This document shows positions 16,532 through 25,001 of a stretch of DNA of 64,000 nt, piece by piece. The notes beneath the pieces are model-generated. The model did no database searches. It was not told the origin of the DNA and worked only from the letters and a program-made list of their open reading frames with translations. The translations under genes and the position numbers were made by a program. Location of the stretch: assembly GCA_049517655.1 (NCBI GenBank), contig JBEKRQ010000002.1, positions 62,001-126,000 of the forward strand. The letters run 5' to 3'. How positions within the stretch are numbered: position 1 is the stretch's first letter; every line of letters begins with the position of its first letter. The stretch is from UBA11358 sp049517655 (lineage in GTDB: Bacteria > Verrucomicrobiota > Verrucomicrobiia > Limisphaerales > UBA11358).

Positions 16532-17046
16532 ACTCGTGGAAAGTCATTCTGGCTGCCGTGGTGATTTTTGGCGCGGGTGTTTTAACCGGCGGGCTGCTGG
16601 TAAATTACGTTGATCACTCACCTCTGCAAAATGTTCGTCTCCCATTTGTGGGAGCAAGACCGCCGTCGCAAATGGGGGGGCATGGCCAGTTGCATCCAGA
16701 AGAATTTCCCCGACCGCGCTCACCGGAAATGTTGAGGAAGGAATTTGTCGAGCATCTTGATGACGCGCTCAAACTCACACCGGCACAACACGACGCCATC
16801 CAAAAAATTTTCACCGAGGGGCAGGAGCGGAATCGTGAAATCTGGACAAATTCCGGAATCGCCCCGAAAATGCGCCAGGAAATGGAGCGGGTCCACCAGC
16901 GAATCCGGGCGGAACTGACGCCGGACCAGCAAAAAAAGTTTGAAGCGTTGACAAAGCAATTCGCGCCGCACCGGCCGCCACGCGACGAGGCGCCGCCAGG
17001 TCCACCCCCGTCCACAAATCCTCCGCCGCCCGCACCGGGCTTTTGA
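16528..17046 (+). CDS. Spy/CpxP-like periplasmic protein with membrane anchor
   Basis: The 172-residue protein starts at a GTG overlapping the previous stop. It has an N-terminal TM helix or uncleaved signal (~5-25) and a helical core with 'LTPAQHDAIQKIFTEGQ' and 'ELTPDQQKKFEALTKQF', the LTxxQ repeats of Spy/CpxP/CnrX-type periplasmic sensors and chaperones. A Pro-rich tail follows. Paired with an ECF sigma factor it resembles CnrX-type sensing units. The ligand is unknown. Confidence 0.78.
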   Translation: MNSWKVILAAVVIFGAGVLTGGLLVNYVDHSPLQNVRLPFVGARPPSQMGGHGQLHPEEFPRPRSPEMLRKEFVEHLDDALKLTPAQHDAIQKIFTEGQERNREIWTNSGIAPKMRQEMERVHQRIRAELTPDQQKKFEALTKQFAPHRPPRDEAPPGPPPSTNPPPPAPGF

Positions 17047-17052
17047 ACGATT

Positions 17053-17778
17053 TTATTTTGCCGCGAGCAGGGCGCGGATTTTTTTTCGCAACTCCCTGGT
17101 GATGGAACCGACGGGGCGGTTGCCGTTCACAATCGTGAAGCCGTAATTTTTTCGCAGTTGGCGAAATGCCGCCTGCATCGCGGTCTGATATTTTACGAAG
17201 CTGTCGAACATGTCGCGCGAAAAGCCAAGGTCCATGCCGCTTTCCCAATAATCCAGCGCCGCGTTTTTGGCGAGATTGCGCTGCACGAGTTCCTGTGGTT
17301 CGACAGAGAGATAAAACACCGCGTCGGGTTCGAGCGCTATGCCATACAAGTTTTTAAGCCACGCCTCGTCCATGCCGCGCACCATGTCGCGTGCCATGAG
17401 CGTGTAAATGTAGCGGTCGGCCAGCACGATGAAACCGGCTTTGAGCGCGGGCAAAATTATGTTTTCCAGCTGGTCGGCAAAGTCGGTTGCGTAAAACAAA
17501 CTCAGCGTTGTGCGGCTTAGAATGTTTCCCTCCTGCGCTCTTTCCAGTTCCGAACTCACCAGCGTGGAACGTTTCAGACCGACCTGTACCGTCGCGTGAC
17601 CGCAGGTTTCCAGCCAATCAACGAGGCGCACGATTTGTGTGGAACGGCCAGAACCGTCCGCGCCTTCCACAACAATCAATTTGCCGGCAATGTCCTCCAA
17701 TTTCATGCCGGGAATGCCATGGCCGTAAAAGCGGCGGTGCTTTTTGGCGTCGTTGGGATTTGTCGCCGGCTTTTTCAT
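17053..17778 (-). CDS. Thymidylate-kinase-like protein, variant P-loop
   Basis: The 241-residue product has the dTMP kinase fold markers 'LIVVEGADGSGRSTQIVRLV' and 'LADRYIYTLMARDMVRG'. The Walker A lysine is replaced by arginine (GSGRST, codon CGT near 17650), whereas the upstream paralog keeps GSGKST. The usual dTMP kinase DRYxxSxxAYQ is also changed to DRYIYT..ARD. It may have altered or no phosphotransfer activity. It overlaps the upstream paralog by 4 bp (ATGA), indicating translational coupling. Confidence 0.75.
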   Translation of the reverse strand: MKKPATNPNDAKKHRRFYGHGIPGMKLEDIAGKLIVVEGADGSGRSTQIVRLVDWLETCGHATVQVGLKRSTLVSSELERAQEGNILSRTTLSLFYATDFADQLENIILPALKAGFIVLADRYIYTLMARDMVRGMDEAWLKNLYGIALEPDAVFYLSVEPQELVQRNLAKNAALDYWESGMDLGFSRDMFDSFVKYQTAMQAAFRQLRKNYGFTIVNGNRPVGSITRELRKKIRALLAAK

Positions 17779-18524
17779 GCGGCCAAATCTTCCTCGGTTT
17801 CCTTCGTCCTGTCGTCCGGTCGAAAGGCCGGTGGCAATGGCAGCGGGCTGCGGCGCTTGAACCGCGCCAGATTGATTCGTTCGCTCACGATCCTGCGCAC
17901 GAGCGCCTGTTGCCTTTCCACCTGCTGGTTGGCGTCCACCACTATGAAATTGAATTTGGAGCTCATTGCCATGTATTGCTCCAAAATGCGGCCCTGGAAA
18001 ATGCGAAAACTTTCATAGGGATCATTCGATAGCCGCAAGTCCATGCCCGCCTCGAAAAATTTCAGCTTCGGGCGGCCTTCAAGAATACGGTTGAGCGATA
18101 CTTCCAAATCCGCTTTGAAGAAAAACGTGATATCGGGCAACGCGGCAAAATTGTAAATACCGCGCACCCACCCCGGCAAGCAGCCGCGCACCACGTCGCG
18201 CGCGAACGCGGTAAAAATATAACGGTCACACAACACGACGTAACCCGAGCGCAGCAACGGCAACAAATGGCGCTCGTAACGGTCGGCGAAATCCGTCGCA
18301 TGAATGAGGCTGAATGTCGTCGGTGTGAGCAGTTCCCGCTTTTTGCCCTTGCTCGTGGCGGATTTTACCAGCTCGGAGGAATTCCACTCGCTGAAATAAA
18401 CCTTGACGCCCTCGGCTTCGAGCCAGCGCTTGAGCAAATAAATCTGCGTGGACTTGCCTGACCCGTCGAGTCCCTCGACGGCAATGAGTCGACCGGGAAA
18501 GTTTAATTCCGCAAAAGTCTTCAT
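17775..18524 (-). CDS. Thymidylate-kinase-like protein
   Basis: The 249-residue protein has an intact P-loop 'LIAVEGLDGSGKSTQIYLLK' near residue 12 and 'LCDRYIFTAFARDVVRG' near 105. The fold is that of dTMP kinase, but the substrate motif departs from DRYxxSxxAYQ and the protein is longer than typical Tmk (~210). The nucleotide or other substrate is therefore uncertain. An upstream GTG (18572) is in frame; the ATG at 18524 fits the family start better. It is divergent from nuoB across a 188-bp gap. Confidence 0.75.
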   Translation of the reverse strand: MKTFAELNFPGRLIAVEGLDGSGKSTQIYLLKRWLEAEGVKVYFSEWNSSELVKSATSKGKKRELLTPTTFSLIHATDFADRYERHLLPLLRSGYVVLCDRYIFTAFARDVVRGCLPGWVRGIYNFAALPDITFFFKADLEVSLNRILEGRPKLKFFEAGMDLRLSNDPYESFRIFQGRILEQYMAMSSKFNFIVVDANQQVERQQALVRRIVSERINLARFKRRSPLPLPPAFRPDDRTKETEEDLAA

Positions 18525-18712
18525 AATCCGCCAATCGCGTTTTGTAATTCTACCCAAGTTGCTGCCGGCCACAAGCGGAAGTTGATAACAGGATTACCGC
18601 GCCGACTATGTAAAATTGACGTGAATTCCTGCGAAAAAAAACGCAAACTCACTTGCCTGCACTCTGGGCGGTGATTAGGTTGAATTTGAGTTGGTTTTGG
18701 CAAATCACATTT

Positions 18713-19234
18713 ATGCAGACCCGAAGCGAAATTGGCTACGATTCCAAGATTGAAGGCGACGCGATTGTCACGCGGGTGGATGCCGCCTTGAACTGGTTTC
18801 GCAAAAATTCCATCTGGCCGATGCCAATGGGACTGGCTTGTTGCGCCATTGAATTAATGGCTACCGGCGCGAGCCGGTTCGACATCGCGCGGTTTGGCTC
18901 GGAAGTCATGCGTTTTTCACCGCGGCAGGCCGATTGCATGATTGTCGCCGGCACTGTCACCTACAAAATGGCCGGTGCTGTGAAACGAATCTACGACCAG
19001 ATGCCAGAGCCGAAATGGGTCATCGCCATGGGCGCATGCGCTTCGACCGGCGGCATGTATCGCAGTTACGCCGTGCTGCAGGGCGTGGACAACATCATCC
19101 CGGTGGATGTTTATGTTTCCGGCTGTCCGCCGCGGCCGGAAGCCTTGCTCGACGCGCTGATGAAATTGCAAAACAAAGTCGCCAAGGAACCGGTTTTGGA
19201 ACGACTCACTGCGATTGCAGCACTTAAATCTTAA
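18713..19234 (+). CDS. nuoB: NADH-quinone oxidoreductase subunit B
   Basis: The 173-residue subunit holds iron-sulfur cluster N2 of complex I. The cluster cysteines are visible in 'GLACCAIE', 'AMGACASTGG' and 'VSGCPPRPE'. It is the first gene of the nuo operon here. The upstream 188 bp to the divergent kinase gene contains no nuoA, and I see no clear promoter hexamers. A 20-codon upstream extension is possible but not conserved. Confidence 0.97.
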   Translation: MQTRSEIGYDSKIEGDAIVTRVDAALNWFRKNSIWPMPMGLACCAIELMATGASRFDIARFGSEVMRFSPRQADCMIVAGTVTYKMAGAVKRIYDQMPEPKWVIAMGACASTGGMYRSYAVLQGVDNIIPVDVYVSGCPPRPEALLDALMKLQNKVAKEPVLERLTAIAALKS

Positions 19235-19247
19235 ATTTCAAATCGCC

Positions 19248-19835
19248 GTGCCTGCTCTCGAATCCGCCCAAAAAATCAAAGCCAGGTTCGGTGATTTAAT
19301 CTCCGAGCCGACGGAATTTCACGGCGAAATCACCATTAAAATCAGCAACGCGGAACGAATTGTCGAAGTCTGCGAATTTGCCAGGAAGGAGCTGGATTTC
19401 AATTATCTCGTGGACATCAGCAGTGTGGACAATCACGGCGAAGACCCGCGTTGGACGGTTGTTTATCATCTGCGCGGCCTTGCGCATGGCGGCGAATTGC
19501 GACTCAAAACCGGCGTGAATGAGGAAAAATCCGAATTGCCGAGCGTCACGACAGTTTGGAAAACCGCTGATTGGCACGAACGCGAAATTTACGACATGAT
19601 GGGCATCCGTTTCCGGGATCATCCGGATTTGCGCCGGATTTTGATGTGGGAAGGTTATCCCTATTTTCCGTTGCGGAAGGATTTCCCGCTGGCCGGCAAG
19701 TCAACCGACGTGCCCGGCATCGCTTTCACCAAACCCGCGCCGCTCGAAGGCGGGCCGTTCGTCACGCTGCCCAGCGGTAAGGACGCCATTGAACGGGAAC
19801 CGCGCGTGCGAAATCCAGAGGGCCCATCTTCATGA
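19248..19835 (+). CDS. nuoC: NADH-quinone oxidoreductase subunit C
   Basis: The 195-residue peripheral-arm subunit contains 'WHEREIYDMMGIRFRDHPDL' and 'ILMWEGYPYFPLRKDFPL', the complex I 30-kDa signature. A TTG overlapping nuoB (19215) is in frame. I prefer the GTG at 19248 because the upstream codons are the tail of nuoB plus a short AT-rich spacer. It is a separate protein, not the NuoCD fusion of enterobacteria. Its stop overlaps the nuoD start (ATGA). Confidence 0.93.
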   Translation: MPALESAQKIKARFGDLISEPTEFHGEITIKISNAERIVEVCEFARKELDFNYLVDISSVDNHGEDPRWTVVYHLRGLAHGGELRLKTGVNEEKSELPSVTTVWKTADWHEREIYDMMGIRFRDHPDLRRILMWEGYPYFPLRKDFPLAGKSTDVPGIAFTKPAPLEGGPFVTLPSGKDAIEREPRVRNPEGPSS

Positions 19836-21103
19836 CTGACGTTCGAAAAACAGAGTTTCACGATCCCGCTGCACGCGTTGCGCAGGCGACGGAAGAGCTT
19901 CACGACGTTCAAGGCGAGCGCATGGTCTTGAACATGGGGCCGTCGCATCCGGCCACGCACGGCGTGTTGCGCATCGTGCTGGAACTGGACGGCGAAATCA
20001 TCACCAAGGCCGATCCAGACATCGGTTATTTGCATCGCGGCGACGAAAAAATCGCCGAGAACATGACTTACACCCAGTTCATCCCTTACACGGACCGGTT
20101 GGATTATCTCGCGCCGCTGGCCAATAACGTCGCCTATGCGTTGGCAGTGGAGAAATTGCTCGGCATCGAAAAGGATTTGCCGCCGCGCTGCCAATACATC
20201 CGCGTGATGTGCGAGGAACTGGCGCGCATTTCATCGCATCTGCTCGGACTTGGCGCGTTCGCGATGGATTTGGGCGCGGTGACGGTGTTTCTGCTGACGT
20301 TCAACGAACGCGAAAAAATTTACAATCTGGCCGAGTCTTTGAGCGGCGCGCGCTTCACAACGAGCTACACACGCATTGGCGGCGTGATGCGCGATTTGCC
20401 GCCAGGTTGGACGGACCAATGCCGTAAATTTTGCGAGGAGCTTATTCCAGCGCTCAACGAGGTCGAAACGCTGCTCACTCGCAATCGCATCTGGGTGGAC
20501 CGCGTCCGGAATCTGGCTGTGATTTCCAAGGAAGACGCCATTGATTACGGCTTAAGCGGGCCGAATTTGCGTGGCAGTGGCATCGAATGGGATTTGCGCA
20601 AGAACCAGCCATATCTTTGCTACCCCGATTTGGAATTCGACATCCCCATCGGCTCGGTCGGCGATTGTTACGACCGCTATCTGGTGCGCATCGAAGAAAT
20701 ATACCAAAGCGTGCGTATCCTCCATCAGTGCCTCGACAAAATTCCTGGCGGCGCGGACAACAAGACCGGGGAGCCGGTTAATGTGGCCGACGGCAAAATC
20801 GTTTTACCACCGAAGGACAAAGTGATGACAAGCATGGAAGAATTGATCCATCAATTCATGCTCGTCACGGAGGGTGTCAATTGTCCGCCGGGTGAAATTT
20901 ATTTCGGCCACGAAAATCCGAAGGGTGAACTTGGCTTTTACATCAACAGCCGGGGCGGCGGCACGCCGTATCGGATGAAGATTCGTTCGCCGTCGTTTGT
21001 GAATTTGAGCATCATCCCAAAAATTTTCCCGGGCTGCCTCGTGAGCGACATCCTGGCGATTTTGGGCTCGCTCGATTTTGTGATGGGAGAATGCGACCGA
21101 TGA
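19832..21103 (+). CDS. nuoD: NADH-quinone oxidoreductase subunit D
   Basis: The 423-residue 49-kDa subunit lines the quinone site. It carries 'NMGPSHPATHGVLRIVLELD' (with the conserved H-P-A-T-H-G), 'GYLHRGDEKIAENMTYTQ' and a C-terminus ending 'LGSLDFVMGECDR', all canonical. It overlaps nuoC upstream and nuoE downstream by ATGA. Confidence 0.98.
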   Translation: MTDVRKTEFHDPAARVAQATEELHDVQGERMVLNMGPSHPATHGVLRIVLELDGEIITKADPDIGYLHRGDEKIAENMTYTQFIPYTDRLDYLAPLANNVAYALAVEKLLGIEKDLPPRCQYIRVMCEELARISSHLLGLGAFAMDLGAVTVFLLTFNEREKIYNLAESLSGARFTTSYTRIGGVMRDLPPGWTDQCRKFCEELIPALNEVETLLTRNRIWVDRVRNLAVISKEDAIDYGLSGPNLRGSGIEWDLRKNQPYLCYPDLEFDIPIGSVGDCYDRYLVRIEEIYQSVRILHQCLDKIPGGADNKTGEPVNVADGKIVLPPKDKVMTSMEELIHQFMLVTEGVNCPPGEIYFGHENPKGELGFYINSRGGGTPYRMKIRSPSFVNLSIIPKIFPGCLVSDILAILGSLDFVMGECDR

Positions 21104-21633
21104 ACGCCACACACACAGAACCCATTCCAAATCCGCTTCAGCGCCAAAGTGGCTTTACTGTGCCCGATGCACTCAAAGTCGGGATTGACGAGTTGATTAC
21201 GCATTATCCCGAAAAGCGCAGCGCGTCGCTGATGGTGCTGCACGCGATCCAAGAACATTTCGGCTGGATCTCGCAGGAGGCGGTCGAATGGACGGCGCGG
21301 AAGCTCGAATTGCAGCCCATCAACATTTACGAACTGGTGACGTTTTATCCGATGCTCCAGCAGGAGCCGATGGGCAAGTATCAAATCAAGGTTTGCCGCA
21401 CGTTGAGCTGCGCGCTGGGCGGCGCGTATGAACTGCACAAACATTTTTGCGAGAAGCTGGGTCTGGACGCGCATAAACACGGTCCGCAAACGACGAAGGA
21501 CGGAAAGTTCACGGTCGAGTTCGTCGAATGTCTCGCCAGTTGCGGCACCGCGCCGGTAATGATGGTCAATGACGACTTCCACGAAGCCGTCAGCTACAAA
21601 AAGGCGGATGAAATTTTGGGAGGATGCAAATGA
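21100..21633 (+). CDS. nuoE: NADH-quinone oxidoreductase subunit E
   Basis: The 177-residue 24-kDa subunit has the thioredoxin-like fold with [2Fe-2S] N1a ligands in 'VCRTLSCALGG' and 'VECLASCGTAPVMMVNDDF'. I chose the ATG at 21100 that overlaps the nuoD stop; an ATG 9 bp earlier is also in frame. Directly after its stop come a heptamer array, an antisense tRNA-Gln and a palindromic repeat before nuoF. Confidence 0.96.
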   Translation: MNATHTEPIPNPLQRQSGFTVPDALKVGIDELITHYPEKRSASLMVLHAIQEHFGWISQEAVEWTARKLELQPINIYELVTFYPMLQQEPMGKYQIKVCRTLSCALGGAYELHKHFCEKLGLDAHKHGPQTTKDGKFTVEFVECLASCGTAPVMMVNDDFHEAVSYKKADEILGGCK

Positions 21634-21640
21634 AGAATTG

Positions 21641-21671
21641 GAATTCTGCATTCTGCATTCTGCATTCTGCC
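21641..21671 (+). repeat. Heptamer array between nuoE and tRNA-Gln
   Basis: GAATTCT is followed by three tandem GCATTCT units and a partial copy. It begins 8 bp after the nuoE stop and ends ~10 bp from the CCA end of the antisense tRNA. Confidence 0.85.
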
Positions 21672-21683
21672 TTGGGGAATTGG

Positions 21684-21754
21684 CTGCCCGACATGGATTT
21701 GAACCATGACAAACAGATCCAGAGTCTGCTGTGCTACCGTTACACCATCGGGCA
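21684..21754 (-). tRNA. tRNA-Gln (anticodon CTG), antisense within the nuo operon
   Basis: Minus-strand acceptor stem TGCCCGA/TCGGGCA, anticodon loop CTCTGGA with anticodon CTG, T-arm CATGG-TTCAAAT-CCATG, discriminator G, encoded CCA to 21681. It lies between nuoE and nuoF on the opposite strand, so the nuo transcript must cross it. Confidence 0.95.
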
Positions 21755-21807
21755 AGCCGGAGCATCGGCAAGGCTAAAGGGTTTCATCGGCCAGTCAAGC
21801 CGGCAAC

Positions 21808-21872
21808 GTGGCACAGGCTTCCAGCCTGTGTATCAGTCAATATTTCCATCACAGGCCAGAGGCCTGTGCCAC
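21808..21872. repeat. Palindromic repeat (GTGGCACAGGC family) before nuoF
   Basis: A 65-bp element with 23-bp imperfect terminal inverted repeats (GTGGCACAGGCTTCCAGCCT / GTGGCACAGGCCTCTGGCCT on the other strand). It ends 7 bp before the nuoF start codon, where a ribosome-binding site would be expected. Relatives lie at 47908-47956 and 63825-63884. Confidence 0.85.
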
Positions 21873-21879
21873 ACTTGAT

Positions 21880-23274
21880 ATGCCTTCGGAATACCGCCTC
21901 ATTTTGAAATACGCCGATCAGCCGGGTTACACGCCCGACATCGAATGTTATTTGCGTCATGGCGGCTACGACACGCTCAAGAAGGCGCTCGCCCTTCAGC
22001 CGAAAACTTTGCCCAATGGCAAGACCCAGTCGCCGCAGGAACAAATCCGCCATGAAGTGTCGGCATCCGGTTTGCGCGGGCGCGGTGGCGCTGGCTTTTC
22101 GTGCGGACTCAAGTGGTCGTTCGTGGACCGCAAGAGCGGCAAGCCAATTTACCTCATTTGCAACGCCGACGAATCCGAGCCGGGCACGTTCAAGGACCGC
22201 CAGATCATCTACAAAGACCCGCACCAGTTATTGGAAGGCACGATCATCGCGTGCTTCGCGAACGATGTTCATGTTGCCTACATTTACATTCGCGGCGAAA
22301 TGTCCGATGGCGCGAAATTGCTGAACAAGGCGCTTGCTGAAGCCCGCGCAAAAAATTTTCTCGGCAAAAACATTTTAGGCACTGGCTATAATCTGGAAAT
22401 TTATGTTCACCGCGGCGCGGGCGCTTACATTTGCGGCGAGGAAACCGGCCTCATTGAATCGCTCGAGGGCAAGCGACCGTATCCGCGCATCAAGCCCCCG
22501 TATTTTCCGGCGGTGCTCGGCCTGTGGATGTGCCCGACCATCGTCAACAATGTCGAAACGCTTTGCGACGTGAAACACATTGTCGCGATGGGCGGCGCGG
22601 AATACGCCAAGCTCGGCACGCCGAATAACACCGGCACACGCATCGTCAGCATCAGCGGCCACGTCAGACGTCCTGGCTATTACGAAATCGAGACCGGCAA
22701 GGTTACGATACGCGAGCTGATTTTTGATCCAGTATTCGGCGGGGGACTGCGTCCTGGGCACTCATTGAAAGCCATCATCCCTGGCGGCGCATCGGCAAAG
22801 GTTTTTAAGGCAGGCGAAAAAGTGAAGCTCAAGAAGAAAGGCCCCGGCGGCAAGGAAATGGTGCAGGAATTGGACGTGCTGGATTTGCCCTACGATTTCG
22901 ACAGTCTCGTCGCCGCCGACAGCATGTCCGGTTCAGCAGCAATCATTGTGCTTGATGACTCAACCGACATCGTTGAGGCACTGGCGAACATAAGCGAGTT
23001 CTTCGCGCACGAAAGCTGCGGCCAGTGCACTCCATGCCGCGAAGGCTCGCTTTGGATGAGCAAGGCGCTCCATCGTCTCACGCACGGCGAAGGCCGCGCG
23101 AGTGACGCGGATTATCTGGTCAAAATCGCGGATAACATTCCCGGCGGCCGAACGATTTGCGCCTTTGGCGAGGCCTGCTCGTGGCCGGTGCAAAGTTTCG
23201 TAGCGAAATTCAAGGACGAGTTTATCGCCCGAGGCGCTGCCGACAAAGAACGCCAGCCGATGAAACAAGGTTAG
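21880..23274 (+). CDS. nuoF: NADH-quinone oxidoreductase subunit F
   Basis: The 464-residue 51-kDa flavoprotein subunit oxidises NADH. FMN/NADH-binding glycines appear in 'GLRGRGGAGFSCGLKWSF', with 'NADESEPGTFKDR' after them. The [4Fe-4S] N3 ligands are in 'ESCGQCTPCREG' near residue 380 plus a downstream Cys in 'TICAFGEACSW'. A frame continues upstream through the palindromic repeat, so the ATG at 21880 is chosen. No Shine-Dalgarno is visible, as the repeat abuts the start. Confidence 0.97.
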   Translation: MPSEYRLILKYADQPGYTPDIECYLRHGGYDTLKKALALQPKTLPNGKTQSPQEQIRHEVSASGLRGRGGAGFSCGLKWSFVDRKSGKPIYLICNADESEPGTFKDRQIIYKDPHQLLEGTIIACFANDVHVAYIYIRGEMSDGAKLLNKALAEARAKNFLGKNILGTGYNLEIYVHRGAGAYICGEETGLIESLEGKRPYPRIKPPYFPAVLGLWMCPTIVNNVETLCDVKHIVAMGGAEYAKLGTPNNTGTRIVSISGHVRRPGYYEIETGKVTIRELIFDPVFGGGLRPGHSLKAIIPGGASAKVFKAGEKVKLKKKGPGGKEMVQELDVLDLPYDFDSLVAADSMSGSAAIIVLDDSTDIVEALANISEFFAHESCGQCTPCREGSLWMSKALHRLTHGEGRASDADYLVKIADNIPGGRTICAFGEACSWPVQSFVAKFKDEFIARGAADKERQPMKQG

Positions 23275-23299
23275 CAGCAACTGCGCATTACTTATTTCA

Positions 23300-25000
23300 A
23301 TGTCAATCGTAGCCACAACTGAAACGAAGCCCACGCCACCAGTGGAAAAGATCAAGGTGAAAGTGGACGGGCGCGAAATTGAGGTGCCGAAGACGATGCC
23401 CGACCCGATTTCCGGCAAGCCGATCCCGACCACGATGATCCAAGCCTGCGAGTTGGCGAAGGTGGATGTGCCGCATTATTGCTATCATCCGAAGCTGCCC
23501 GTTGCGGGCAACTGCCGCATGTGCCTCGTCGAGTATGGCACACCCGCGCTCGGCCCGGACCGCAAACCAATTTTGAATCCCGACGGTTCGCTGAAGATTG
23601 CGAAATCGCCGCGCCCAGTAATCGCCTGCGCCACGCCAATTTCGCCCGGCATGGAAATCTACACGGACACACCCGGTGTGAAGCAAATGCGCGAAGGCGT
23701 GCTGGAGTTTCTGCTTATCAATCACCCCCTCGACTGCCCGATCTGCGACCAGGCTGGCGAATGCAAATTGCAGGAATACTCGGTGGACTACGGCCAATCC
23801 GCCAGCCGTTTTGTCGAACCGAAGGTCCATAAACCCAAGGCGGTTGACCTCGGCCCGCGTATCGTGCTCGACGATGAGCGTTGCATCCTTTGCACGCGCT
23901 GCATCCGGTTCACACGCGACATCGTCGGTGACGACGTGCTAGGTATCGTTAATCGCGGCAGCTACTGCACGCTCACCGCTTATCCGGGCAGGGTTTTCGA
24001 CAACAATTACACACTTAACACAGTGGACATTTGTCCCGTCGGCGCGCTCACGTCAAAGGATTTCCGGTTCAAGATGCGCGTGTGGTTCTTGAAGGAAACC
24101 AAAAGCATCTGCACAAGCTGTGCGACGGGTTGCAACATCATTGTCGGTTCGCGCGAAGAAAAGATTTACCGCTACACGCCACGTGGAAACGACGCCGTCA
24201 ACTCGTGCTGGATGTGCGATTACGGTCGCTTGAATTACAAGTGGATTGACCGGGAAGACCGACTTACGAAAGTCCGAAGTCCAAAGTCCGAAGTCCAAAG
24301 TCCAGAGACAACCTGGATGGTTGCGCTAAACGAAATCGCGGAGAAGTTGAAGAAGGCGGCGGCGGGTTCGGTTGCCATCGTCGCTTCGGCCCGGCAAACG
24401 AACGAGGAACTTTGGCTTCTCGCAAAACTCAAGTCGAAGCTCGGTGCCATCAGCGATTCCGTTCCGCGCATGGGCGAAGACGACAAACTGCTCGTAAACG
24501 CGGACAAAAACCCGAACACAAACGGCGCGCGGCTGACGGGAATTTGCGCAGGCGAAATGGGCGCCGGCTTGCAAAAAATTGCCGACGGCATCAAGAAGGG
24601 GAAGATCACGACTCTGATTGTTTTCGGCGAAGGCGTGACAAAGCACGGCATCGGCGCGGATTTGCTCGGCAAACTCGAGACGCTCATCGTCAGCGATATT
24701 TTGCCAAACGAAACTACGAAGCTGGCGCATTACCTTTTGCCCGGCTGCGCGCATGTCGAAAAGCGCGGCACATTCACCAACATCAAGGGCCGCGTTCAGA
24801 AATTCATGAAGGTGGTCGAAGCGCCCGGCGACGCACGCCCTGAATGGGAATTTTTACGCGATTTGGTTCACAACGTCACCGGCCAGAACGTCGCCATGAC
24901 CATCGAAGGTTTGTTCAACGAAATGGCGAACAGCGTGCCTGCATTCAACGGTTTGACGTGGGTGGGCCTCGGCGACACAGGAGTAACCGTGAAAATCTAA
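23300..25000 (+). CDS. nuoG: NADH-quinone oxidoreductase subunit G, short form
   Basis: The 566-residue subunit has [2Fe-2S] ligands in 'HYCYHPKLPVAGNCRMCLVE', the 'CPICDQAGECKLQ' cluster, two [4Fe-4S] sets in 'CILCTRCIRFTRD' and 'CTSCATGCNI', and a trimmed molybdopterin-oxidoreductase-like domain. It is shorter than E. coli NuoG (~900), mainly by a reduced C-terminal region. A heptamer array at 24267-24307 adds VRSPKSEVQSPE at residues ~323-336, at the junction between the iron-sulfur and oxidoreductase-like parts. Confidence 0.95.
   Translation: MSIVATTETKPTPPVEKIKVKVDGREIEVPKTMPDPISGKPIPTTMIQACELAKVDVPHYCYHPKLPVAGNCRMCLVEYGTPALGPDRKPILNPDGSLKIAKSPRPVIACATPISPGMEIYTDTPGVKQMREGVLEFLLINHPLDCPICDQAGECKLQEYSVDYGQSASRFVEPKVHKPKAVDLGPRIVLDDERCILCTRCIRFTRDIVGDDVLGIVNRGSYCTLTAYPGRVFDNNYTLNTVDICPVGALTSKDFRFKMRVWFLKETKSICTSCATGCNIIVGSREEKIYRYTPRGNDAVNSCWMCDYGRLNYKWIDREDRLTKVRSPKSEVQSPETTWMVALNEIAEKLKKAAAGSVAIVASARQTNEELWLLAKLKSKLGAISDSVPRMGEDDKLLVNADKNPNTNGARLTGICAGEMGAGLQKIADGIKKGKITTLIVFGEGVTKHGIGADLLGKLETLIVSDILPNETTKLAHYLLPGCAHVEKRGTFTNIKGRVQKFMKVVEAPGDARPEWEFLRDLVHNVTGQNVAMTIEGLFNEMANSVPAFNGLTWVGLGDTGVTVKI
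24267..24307 (+). repeat. In-frame heptamer array inside nuoG
   Basis: Units CCGAAGT and CCAAAGT alternate for about 41 bp. The nuoG frame reads them as RSPKSEVQSPE. Confidence 0.9.
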
Positions 25001-25001
25001 A

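Noticed and set aside
21808..21879. An N-terminal extension of nuoF.
   Set aside because: The 24 extra codons are translated palindromic repeat and absent from NuoF families.
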